A stretch of DNA of 64,000 nucleotides from Axinella damicornis. Taxonomy: Eukaryota; Porifera; Demospongiae; Axinellida; Axinellidae. Location of the stretch: positions 124,001-188,000 of the forward strand of contig OZ007511.1 of the NCBI GenBank assembly GCA_963931865.1. The letters run 5' to 3'. Positions within the stretch are counted from its first letter, which is position 1. Each line of letters begins with the position of its first letter. Made by a program: the position numbers and the translations under genes. Below the pieces are notes generated by a model. That model did no database searches, was not told the origin of the DNA, and saw only the letters and a program-made list of their open reading frames with translations. Positions 23,601 through 31,490 of the stretch are shown piece by piece.

Positions 23601-25746
23601 ATATTACCTAGTTTGAACTCCTGCAGTTCTGGGAGCTGGCGGGAGGCGCACAGCTGGTAGAAGATGTGGTAGTTCCTCTCATCCCTCGACTGGCACACAA
23701 CACGAGACTTCTCCAGCAGGTAGGTACGCATGCTCGCACCCATGATGCGATGGTCCCCGCTGAACCTGATCTCGATGTACTTGCCGAATCGACTGCTGTT
23801 GTCGTTGCGTGTAGTCTTAGCATTGCCAATGGCCTGGAGAGAGGAAGGGAGAGAGAGAGAGATAGGGAGGGAGAGAGGTACAGTAAAGAGATATTACGTA
23901 CACGTCCTAATATTTCACAACATAAGGATAGTATCTCCATCACCTTCCAGCCACTGCCCTCCCCCCCACTCATACATGTATCCACTGCCCCCCCCTCCCC
24001 CTACTCACCTCCATGATGGGGTTAGAGGCAAGAACTTTTCTTTCAATCTGTGTCTCAGCCGAAGCTCCACCCACAGAGGCAAAGTACCTCATGGCGTACT
24101 TGGCGCTCACCGTCTTCCCTGCTCCACTCTCCCCGCTCACGATGATGGACTGGTTGCAGTGCTCCCTGTGTAGGTGGCAGGGTGGAGGTGTGGGGTGTGC
24201 AGGGTGGGAGGGTGGAGATGTGGAGTGTGCAGGGTAGGAGGGTGGAGGTGTGCAGGGTGGGAGGGTAGAGGTGTGGAGTGTGAGAGTGTGGGGTGTGCAG
24301 GGTGGAGGTGTGGAGTGTGAGTGTGGGGTGTGCAGGGAGGGAGGGTGGAGGCGAGAAGGTGTCACCAAGTCAGCATTGTGGTGCTCATTTTCACATAATG
24401 TGCTAGTACTAAACATGGACACATTCTGAGACATGTAGGTATCACTCAACCCAAAGGATCTATTCCCCACGGACTCACTCACCTTGCCATAGTCCTGTAT
24501 GCCTCCTCCGCAACAGCAAAGATGTGAGGGTCCATCTCCCCCATCTCTCGGCCACTGTATGCACCAACTATCTCACTGCCATATATGGGCAGCTGCTGGT
24601 ATGGGTTGACAGCAACCAGTACAATGCCACAGTATGTGTAGATGGTGTTCAATTGCAGGAACCGGATCTGAAGGTTATGCAGTACTGTGGAATGGGCACA
24701 CATACAGCACAGAGAAGAGACATTGATTTGTGGACCCTTCCCCCCTCCATTCTTCCCCTCCCTAGCCTCGTTCCCAGGCCTTCTATACCTCCAGTTTTTA
24801 CTTGTTGCAGAACATAGCAATCAAAAACTGGAGGTGTAGGAGGCCTGGGAATGAGGCTATACCCTCCCCCAATACAATCAAATTGCACGGTTCGGACCGA
24901 GGCTGGGATGACTTAATTTGCACTTACTGGCTTATGGAGGAAGCCATAGCCTCCCCTCTCCCTCCCTCCACTTCTTCCTCCTCCCCTTCCCCTTGTTCTC
25001 CCCTCCCCTCCCTATTCAACAGTAAGATACAAGGACGGGGATGACTAACCTGCTGGCTCATGGAGGAAGCTCAAAGAGGTTAGGTCATTGGCACCAACTA
25101 GGATGTCAGGGTTCCTTAGAGGAGGGAGGTCTGCCGGGGAGCTGACGGTCACCACCTCACACTCTCCGCCCACTTTCTGCACCTCCAAACAGCCATCTGT
25201 GAGTGGCTTTATCACTTGACCAGGCAGCCACACCTCAGAAGGGTCAGCAATCCATACCCGCGCACCCTGTGCAGGCATATTATGATGATAAATGTCACAA
25301 CATGAGAGCTAACCCAGATAGATATTGTTCAATAGTATAGTACCCATTGTGTACATGCACCACAGAAGCAAACCTAGTGAGGCTATGGTGCATCTGTGTA
25401 GGTGTGTGTTTACACTACACGTACGAGTGTTCTGTGTGTAAGTGTGTGAGTCCATACATGTGCAGGGAGAGTCACCCATAGTCGGTATTAAAGTACGTCA
25501 CAGCTCACACTGTAACTTCGGAAGAGACAGTCCTACTCTTTGGGCATATTAAACCTTATGTTTGTATGGTATGTCTCGGGTACTGCAAAAAGTAATTATA
25601 TCTTTGAATGTCTCACTATAGCAGGCTAGCTGGACGCTCAGTATTAAATAATTTTCTGTCACGTGTACGCCACCAAACACGAATGCGCCACAAAACACGA
25701 ATGATATAGTCTATCTCACCTTGCAGTAGAGCTCTGTTGAACTCAT
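9680..25746 (-). CDS. MYO5: Myosin V heavy chain (unconventional myosin, six IQ motifs)
   Basis: Actin-based, processive cargo motor. 24 exons in consistent phase encode 1713 aa: 25746-25720, 25266-25050, 24684-24483, 24165-24009, 23833-23608, 23224-22869, 22605-22390, 22111-21971, 21763-21554, 21487-21353, 21203-21106, 20885-20687, 20588-20377, 19291-18895, 18776-18591, 18454-17606, 17483-17372, 16739-16465, 15548-15459, 14836-14686, 12740-12553, 12087-12002, 11847-11673, 9916-9680. Motor domain: P-loop GESGAGKT at residues 160-167, switch [11 protein letters not shown] about 211-220, switch II DIYGFE at 437. Converter end [18 protein letters not shown] is followed by six IQ motifs (about 758-900), a long coiled coil (about 900-1300), and a globular cargo-binding tail with the DIL region ending in [11 protein letters not shown]. 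Length is close to the vertebrate 1855. The Ser/Lys/Gly-rich exon 21487-21353 is the loop-2 (actin-binding) insert. Class is certain; exon edges are read from splice consensus, and the 14836 and 15548 acceptors were chosen to keep phase. Confidence 0.95.
10170..10204. mobile_element. 35-bp foldback element
   Basis: TAGCCTGGTTCCCATG and its inverted partner with almost no spacer. Flanked by gtcatactg (10161-10169) and gtgatactg (10205-10213), 8 of 9 identical. It lies in the last MYO5 intron. Confidence 0.75.
10617..11460. repeat. 57-bp minisatellite, about 14.7 copies
   Basis: Unit of 57 bp (aacacaataagagaagatcg plus 37 more nt) repeated with few changes; some units have ggcgatcg in place of aagatcg. 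Because the unit is a multiple of three and lacks stops, frames of about 300 codons stay open on both strands. The repeat lies in the last MYO5 intron, so these frames are not genes. Confidence 0.95.
12499..12552. repeat. Poly-C (30 nt) plus (AC)n next to MYO5 donor
   Basis: 30 C followed by an AC microsatellite, immediately downstream (in sense) of the donor of the MYO5 exon ending at 12553, so the RNA reads GUGUGU... then a G run. Confidence 0.9.
13293..13942. repeat. 31-bp minisatellite, about 21 copies
   Basis: Unit ggtcccaaactcccgagcgg plus gagggagctat, with tggt/tgat and cccgag/cccaag variants interspersed. Each unit contains the small palindrome CTCCCGAGCGGGAG, able to form a hairpin. 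It lies in a MYO5 intron. Confidence 0.95.
14438..14665. repeat. (GT)n microsatellite
   Basis: About 220 bp of GT with scattered GAGT interruptions, in the MYO5 intron right after the donor of the exon ending at 14686. Confidence 0.95.
14861..15704. repeat. Three local two-copy tandem duplications
   Basis: Within one MYO5 intron region three different segments are each present twice in tandem: about 42 bp at 14858-14938, about 46 bp at 15059-15147, and about 50 bp at 15601-15704. The 28-bp minisatellite lies among them. Confidence 0.8.
15288..15466. repeat. MYO5: 28-bp minisatellite made of a MYO5 exon end plus splice donor
   Basis: Seven copies of a 28-bp unit; the last copy overlaps the real exon end at 15459. 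In the sense direction each unit contains GGGGAGCAG|GTGAGAG, which is the final exonic bases and the 5' splice site. Six further perfect donor-like sequences therefore follow the true one. Confidence 0.9.
15837..16195 (+). mobile_element. Retroelement fragment, possibly Penelope-like
   Basis: An open frame of about 100 codons (15837-16142) begins [13 protein letters not shown], continues with [10 protein letters not shown] and IPKSL, and includes [12 protein letters not shown]. This pattern resembles the N-terminal region that precedes the reverse transcriptase in Penelope-like elements; that match is from memory and not verified. Just after the stop, the sequence TAGTAGTCGAAACGTTGG resembles the GAAAC half of a hammerhead core, with a possible ACTAC/GTAGT stem II, but the CUGANGA half is altered. 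A second small fragment with LRKYKKNA lies near 12785-12845. Both are in MYO5 introns. Confidence 0.4.
19448..20405. repeat. MYO5: 52-bp minisatellite made of an IQ-motif exon end plus splice donor
   Basis: About 18 copies of a 52-bp unit fill the intron after the MYO5 exon that ends at 20377. In sense, each unit carries about 29 nt of the exon tail (codons for [10 protein letters not shown], the second IQ motif) followed by the donor GTGGGT and about 20 nt of intron. The copy at 20377-20405 is the real exon end. A pure C run (19754-19776) interrupts the array. Confidence 0.92.
22200..22395. repeat. MYO5: 31-bp minisatellite including a MYO5 splice donor
   Basis: Six copies of a 31-bp unit; sense units read AATATG|GTGAGGGAGGGAGG. 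The copy at 22390 is the real end of the exon that encodes the motor sequence QQQFNM. The other copies lie downstream in the intron. Confidence 0.88.
22608..22742. repeat. Purine tract upstream of MYO5 exon acceptor
   Basis: GA-rich on plus, pyrimidine-rich in sense, directly abutting the 3' splice site at 22606. Confidence 0.85.
24763..24859. mobile_element. 97-bp foldback element
   Basis: Inverted ends of about 37 bp starting TAGCCTCGTTCCCAGGCC with a short loop. Flanked by tcccctccc (24754-24762) and taccctccc (24860-24868), 8 of 9 identical. In a MYO5 intron. Confidence 0.8.
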
Positions 25747-25930
25747 CTTCTTGCTTGCACCAGCCTCCACGCAGGTACGAGCCTAACGAGGTGGCAAAGT
25801 AGCGCCCCGAGAGCTATACACACAAAACAACCGCGGGCAAATTCAAACGTGGAACGGAATGGGGACCAGACGCTCCAACCAATCAGGAATGGGAAAATAT
25901 TGAGTGCGGTGGGTGGAGCTGGGATTCGCT
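25747..25930. promoter_or_regulatory. Shared head-to-head promoter interval, MYO5 / NAXE
   Basis: 184 bp between the MYO5 ATG (25746, minus) and the first ATG of the NAXE open frame (25931, plus); 451 bp if NAXE starts at 26198. No clear TATA box. Confidence 0.5.
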
Positions 25931-26643
25931 ATGCATGCTATTTTGGCCACAGCTAAAAGACGAATGCTAGGATATCTAAGATCTGATGTTGCGGTGCTTT
26001 CAAATAGTTTCATCACTACTGACAGCGGGCTAAACTATCGTAGTGCAGGTACTGTAGCCTCGCGCCCCTGCGAACGTCTGTCCCGCGAGACCACTGTACG
26101 TCATGTGTGTACTCTAAACGGAGCGCACTTGCCGTTCAATTCACATGGACAAGGAATTCGTTTAGCCGCCAGGAAGCTGTGTGTCTCTGTGCCGGCCATG
26201 TCTGCAGCAGGAGAGTGGAAGGAGTTTCTGAATCAGGAAGACGCTAGAGAGATGGACAACTCTCTCTTCTTCGAGTACAAGTTTTCCATTGATCAGCTCA
26301 TGGAACTGGCTGGGTTGTGTGTGGCTCAAGCAGTAGCCCAGTGCTACCCTCCCCAAGAATTAGGGATAGAGACACCGCGAGTTCTGATCTGCTGTGGACC
26401 TGGTAACAATGGTGGAGATGGACTAGTCGCTGCAAAACACCTGTTCTTCTTTGTAAGTTGTAACCCCCCCCTTGCCTTAGGTCAAGCTGATAGACCCACT
26501 GCAAAGTCACGTGCAGTTATTAGTATTCATGACTAGTCGACCAATCACATTGACTAGCTGATTTGCAGTGTTAGGGCTTCACATTAAGTAGGTATGAAGT
26601 AAGTGCTGCAGCAAATAAATAATCTTATGTGTGATGGGAGGGG

Positions 26644-26688
<45 letters not shown>

Positions 26689-28839
26689 CGGGGGCAACAT
26701 CAAATGTGCTACTACATATCCTGATGAGTATCCTTGATGAAAAGTCTATTAGGCCGCATAATTACATATATAAGTATGTGCTGGTGCACCCAAATGAGGT
26801 AATTCTGTCACTAAAGCGATTTATCTTTTCTGGCCCTAGGCTAGAGCTTCCTGTTTACTGTTAGTGAATAAGCACTTGATGGAGATTCCTTCCTGTGATT
26901 GTAGGATTCAGGAAGTTAATTAACTGGCTTCCTTGAAAATATCCTAATATGGAAAATAACCTCCCCCATCCCCGCACACACACACTCGCAGGGCTATGAG
27001 CCAATTGTCTTCTATCCCAAGCGCACCTCGAAAGAGATCTACCACATTCTAGTAGCGCAGTGTGAGAAACTGAACATTCCCTTCATAGACAAGCTCCCCG
27101 CTGCCGCAGAACTGGACTCGGAGTACCATGTCATTGTGGATGCCTTATTCGGGTTCAGTTTCAAGGGGACACCGCGACCCCCGTTTGATGCAGTGCTAGC
27201 AACCCTGAAGCAGATCAAGAAGCCGTTGGCCGCAGTGGACATCCCGTCAGGTACGCAGTTAGCCTTGTTCCCAGGCCGCGTGGGAGCCTGGGAACGAGGC
27301 AGGTACGCAGTTAGCCTCGTTCCAGCCCGCGTGGGAGCCTGGGAACGAGGCTAGTAGGCAGTTCACTTTATCAGCTTATGATCAGTCGCATCATTGGCTT
27401 CCAATTACTCACATTGGTGACTCTGACGTCCAGCTCTTTCACCCACCTGCTCTGTCAGTTTGGAATGTCGGAGGAGCTCAGGAAATGGCTCACCATGTCA
27501 GGGAAGGTATTTTCATATTGGTGATCATGTTTATGGATGATTTTGGATGTAAGGATTCAGTGAGGTATGCTGTTTACTACATCCACTTAGTTGTGTTACC
27601 ATAAGTGTACTTGCTGTGGTGAGTGAGCTGGTGAATGTGTGGGATTGTGTTACTGCTGTGTTCTTGTTTCAACATCTTGGCTGTTTGCACCTTACAGGGC
27701 CTCCCGACTGGCTTCATAGATATGGCATTGGCTTGTTGGAATGGCTTAGTGAGAATTGAACTTTGCACCATGCACATCTGATAGTGGCAGTATACTGATA
27801 GGATTGTTGGGAGAAATAGGTCTACAGAACTCAGTCTGTGATCCAGATGGGATCCAAGACTTCCTGTAGTCAGATGCTCTTACTGCCAACCAATCGGTTG
27901 GAGTTCTGCTAGGGACAAAAGTAGCCTCGTTCCCAAGCTCCCTGGGAACGAGGCTAGGACAAAAGCTGTAGCTATGCTGCCATGGCAACCCAACATGCAG
28001 CTGCCACACTGTGTAAGCTGGGAGTGTCACATTCCTCATGAAATTAATAGATGGAATTTAACTTAAGATAAGTGTTTGCACAGTTCTGGTCAAAAACAAC
28101 TGGTCTCGCTGGCTAGATTTCTGTTTGCTAGCCAAATGGCCTGTTCAGCAAGTGGGGACTAGCCACTCATAGATTAGTTGGTGAATGGATGTAGTTACAA
28201 GTAACTGTTTACTCCTTCAACTATGTGCAAAATGTTGGCTTGGTTTCCAAGCACGTATTGATGTCTTGCAGACTCACAAAGGCCACTTACTTCAGTGTTC
28301 ACTGGCTCATCAGTGTACGCTCAAGTGGCCTCCTTCCAGGCCCCGGCTTTCCATGCTGCAGGCAAACACAGAATGCTTACGTGCTGGTTACTGTAACTAC
28401 ACCGAGTTAACTAGAACTACACTGTCAATAAAGGGTTGACTAATGCTGAGCTGGTCAGTAAGAGTAACTTCACTGGTCAGTAAAGAGTTAACTACAACTA
28501 CACTGTCAATAAAGAGTTAACTAGAACAGCTCTAGTCTGTAAAGGGTTGACTAATGCTGAACTGGTAAATGCTGGTCGTTAAAGCGTGAACACTGGTTAC
28601 ATGTATCACACACACTCCTGCACCTCTCAGGTTGGGATGTGGAGAAGGGGGATGTGGGCGGTGACGGGTTACGACCAAATCTCCTAATCTCACTAACAGC
28701 TCCCAAGGAATGTGCCAAGTTCTTTACGGGGCAGTTCCATTACCTTGGACTACGAGTTGTTCCTCCTGCTCTGGCTGCTAAGTTTCGAATCAAACTACCA
28801 CATTATCCAGGCACTGAGCAAATAGTTAGACTAATGTGA
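25931..28839 (+). CDS. NAXE: NAD(P)H-hydrate epimerase
   Basis: Repairs damaged NADHX/NADPHX by epimerising R to S forms, working with the dehydratase NAXD. Three exons: to 26452, 26992-27250, and 28631-28839. From the internal ATG at 26198 the protein has 240 aa; the frame is open from ATG 25931, which would give 329 aa with a basic N-terminal extension ([15 protein letters not shown]...) that could be a mitochondrial presequence as in vertebrate NAXE. Recognisable YjeF_N features: [31 protein letters not shown] [22 protein letters not shown] and LLISLTAPK. The C-terminus [11 protein letters not shown] matches the family end. Identity is sure; the start is not. Confidence 0.93.
26645..26688. 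repeat. Poly-G run of 44 nt
   Basis: Uninterrupted G in NAXE intron 1, the longest homopolymer in the window. Its true length is uncertain because of likely sequencing error. Confidence 0.9.
27260..27353. mobile_element. Two tandem foldback elements sharing target duplications
   Basis: Two copies of about 42 bp, TAGCC(T/C)TGTTCCCAGGCC... type, lie head to tail. The pattern is gtacgcagt - element - gtacgcagt - element - gtaggcagt, so the flanking 9-mer occurs three times. In NAXE intron 2. Confidence 0.8.
27922..27956. mobile_element. 35-bp foldback element with perfect 9-bp duplication
   Basis: TAGCCTCGTTCCCAAGC and inverted CCTGGGAACGAGGCTA are nearly adjacent. Both flanks are ggacaaaag (27913-27921 and 27957-27965), a perfect 9-bp direct repeat. 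In NAXE intron 2. Confidence 0.85.
28430..28610. repeat. Degenerate short repeats (taaagggttgactaatgctg)
   Basis: Imperfect recurring blocks with 'cagtaaagagttaactaca' and 'taaagggttgactaatgctg' in NAXE intron 2, ahead of the last exon. Copy boundaries are unclear. Confidence 0.5.
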
Positions 28840-28891
28840 CATCCTTTAGCTGCTAGGAAACTGCTCTTTTTTTTGAGCCAAACTGCTACCG

Positions 28892-28953
28892 TAGCCTCGT
28901 TCCCAGGCTCTCGTTCTCTCCCTTCTGAGAATGAGAGCCTGGGAACGGGGCTA
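28892..28953. mobile_element. 62-bp foldback element
   Basis: TAGCCTCGTTCCCAGGCTCTC with inverted partner. Flanks ctgctaccg and accctaccg agree at 6 of 9 positions. It lies just after the NAXE stop, probably in its 3' UTR. Confidence 0.7.
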
Positions 28954-29038
28954 ACCCTACCGCTGCTTGTTGAATTAAAATGAGAACACCAAAACCTCCA
29001 GTGGTGTTTCACCAGAGATGTGAGGTTGAGTTCAGTTG

Positions 29039-29044
29039 AATAAA
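29039..29044 (+). terminator. Possible NAXE polyadenylation signal AATAAA
   Basis: AATAAA about 200 nt after the NAXE stop codon. Position is plausible; no transcript evidence. Confidence 0.35.
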
Positions 29045-30115
29045 CAAAGGAGTGTATGATGACACCTCTTACAGTCTAAGTTTACTCCAAATGGATCTGG
29101 GGATAACCTTCCTTGAAAGTGAAGGTGTGAGTATTGTCTCCAGTATGATATGGAAGTTGTTTACTAAGAGTTGCATCAGTGGCACTCTGTGCAACACATC
29201 TCGGATTTGAGCGATTTGAGCGTCACAAAATGGTTGCTGATTGCTTAGGGTTTTTTATTTTACGAACTCTTGGTAGCTAGTAAGAAGAGGTGTAACCGTT
29301 ACTACTAAATTAGGTGATCGTGGAAGTCGCGACTGCTGGTCAACCAAAGTGTCACAATCATTGATCTCCTTCCATATAAGGTGATTTTGGGAAGCTGCAG
29401 CCAGTTGGCCAAATTGGTAAATTATCCTATGTGTAGTTCTTATCCTGGGGCATGTTGACCGACATATCTTAGTGAAGAAGCCATATAGACTGTAGCGCTC
29501 TGCACGATGCTGTACTCAATCACATCATATGCCAGAGTCAGATATTTCATGCAGGGACCTTGATTGTATGCATGCCAGTAAATAGAATCACACAATTATT
29601 TTCGTATGTTTCACCAACATCTCTGACACAGGTTGCATATAGTACCACTCTGTTGTGCCCAACCAGAGCAGGTCTCCACTTTGAACTACTAGCACAGGAT
29701 ATAGATCTAGTGAGATTGCTCCACAGTGGAGGAAGTTTTGATATTTCTAAGAGTTCAGGTCACTTGATTGTACCTGGATAACTGTAACTCAATGGAAACT
29801 GAATAAGCATTTACATGGAACCTGCTGTCATGCCCGAAACCAAAACAGTATGTGCTTGCAATAGCAATGGCAGCCAGCACCAAATACATTGCACAAACCA
29901 GTGCATATAGTATATCGTACAATATTATGCAGAGCACACATGTATACATACAAAGCTGTCCGATAGTGATAGACGAGATTAGACCATGAACAGCACTTCA
30001 ACTCTCAGTAATGTCAGACTGTTAGAGGGTATAGTTGCCAGCCATATCAACATACAGTTAGTGTAGCAGTCATGTCCAACATTAGCAGGTGTCCTAGACA
30101 TCCTCACAAGTCAGT
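29045..30115. other. Intergenic between convergent genes, nothing recognised
   Basis: AT-rich sequence between NAXE and the TPR-protein stop codon. It must hold 3' UTRs. A weak 73-codon frame near 29560 has no recognisable features. Confidence 0.6.
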
Positions 30116-31276
30116 CTAGTCTTCTAGTTCACTGTCATCGCTCTCGATCTTTAGAGATCTGAGCTTCACTGCTCCGAAGTTCAGTGCATTGCACTTGGGA
30201 CTCATGATGGAACTAGATGGCGGTAACGTTTCCACTGACAAGCGGCGCATGTGCACGACTGCTGAGGGCCTGAAATAGTCGTGGCTTTCACTGAGGCTGT
30301 TTGATTCTGGGTCGAAAGCCTCAGACCACGATTGCCTTTCTGCATAGTCTATGATTGGAATGGGTGCATTTCTCAAGGAGAAAACCCCACTTATGGGTCG
30401 TCGTCTATGCATTCTCTTCTTTCTTCTCATGCCTGCTGGGGAGGGAGGGTCGCTGAGGGATCGATCTCGCTTCCTTGCCAGTATATTGAGAGACCCGAGC
30501 CGAGTTCTGGGTTCATGTGGTGGAACATAAGGGGGCTCTTCAGAATCAACTGACTCTGACTGAGGTCTATTGCGAGAACCTCTTTGAGAAGCTCTTCGGA
30601 GGACAGCAGAAGCGCTGAACGACATGGACTTTGGTCGATGTTTCTTTGAAGGTTCCTTCTCTGGTTTTAACAGAGGGCTGTACTGATTGGGTTTCCAGCC
30701 CTCCTCGGGACATTCGATGCCTGTAGTAATCAGTTCGACTTTGGTCAGATTCTTCAGAGCTCTACTCAGCTCTCTCTTGTCTTTGCACATATTGAGTCCT
30801 TCTTTGTATATCAGCCTTGCTTTCTCCCACTCGTTTGCGACACAGAGAGCGGCTCCCATGCGCAGGTACCACCTAGCTTCGGTTGGCTTAACTTCGGCAC
30901 GAATTTCCGCATCTCTGTAGACCTTCTCCAACTCCTGCAACACTTTGTCGCACGAAGGAGCCCCTCCAGAGCTAGCGCTCCCGTGGAGGCGACTGTCCAC
31001 TTCACTGCGCACCAGCCCGCTCACGAACCCTATAGAAGTGTCGTAGAGACAATCCAGCTCGGTCTGCAGTTCGATGCCAAGCGCCCGGTCGAATTGTTCC
31101 ACTGTCGTCTGCAAGTCCCTGCAGGCGAGGGAGGCCCTCCCGATCTTTGCCGCACACACATACTCATCCAAAGATGCGCTGACTTTCTCTGGAGTGGGCG
31201 AGGTGACGTCGGCTCCATGGCTGCTATCCAAATCCGAGTCTATACTACTGTTTGAGCTATGGCTTAATAGCGACAT
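30116..31276 (-). CDS. TPR-like protein with Ser/Arg-rich tail, single exon
   Basis: An uninterrupted 386-codon frame with ATG at 31276-31274, unusual here because other large genes are intron-rich. The N-terminal 40 residues are Ser/Asp-rich. Residues about 40-190 look helical and contain TPR-like stretches such as WYLRMGAALCVANEWEKARL, with the W/L/G/A/A spacing of a tetratricopeptide helix pair. The C-terminal half is rich in Ser, Arg and Pro with several R-x-x-S and R-R-x-S sites (possible basophilic kinase or 14-3-3 sites) and ends in an acidic tail, DDSELED. I do not recognise an orthologue. A scaffold or adaptor role would be only a guess. Confidence 0.75.
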   Translation of the reverse strand: MSLLSHSSNSSIDSDLDSSHGADVTSPTPEKVSASLDEYVCAAKIGRASLACRDLQTTVEQFDRALGIELQTELDCLYDTSIGFVSGLVRSEVDSRLHGSASSGGAPSCDKVLQELEKVYRDAEIRAEVKPTEARWYLRMGAALCVANEWEKARLIYKEGLNMCKDKRELSRALKNLTKVELITTGIECPEEGWKPNQYSPLLKPEKEPSKKHRPKSMSFSASAVLRRASQRGSRNRPQSESVDSEEPPYVPPHEPRTRLGSLNILARKRDRSLSDPPSPAGMRRKKRMHRRRPISGVFSLRNAPIPIIDYAERQSWSEAFDPESNSLSESHDYFRPSAVVHMRRLSVETLPPSSSIMSPKCNALNFGAVKLRSLKIESDDSELED

Positions 31277-31490
31277 CTTCAGGACTTATGCGATCTTCAG
31301 TGACTTATGCGATCTTGTTGCTGGTGATACAGTATACTACAGCGCTAGCGGTGTATTGGGTGGGGTGCAGGGCCCACGCATTTGGCCTATGATGCGCATA
31401 ATAATTAATTATTAATTAATTTTTATTATACAATTATTTTTAAGCTGACGTCACAGGGAATCCCCCCACTAAAAAAATTGCCGATCAACC
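31277..31490. promoter_or_regulatory. Shared head-to-head promoter interval, TPR protein / membrane protein
   Basis: 214 bp between divergent ATGs, including an AT-rich block at 31398-31440 (ATTAATTATTAATTAAT) and repeated 'cagtgacttatgcgatctt' on the TPR side. No firm core element seen. Confidence 0.5.
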
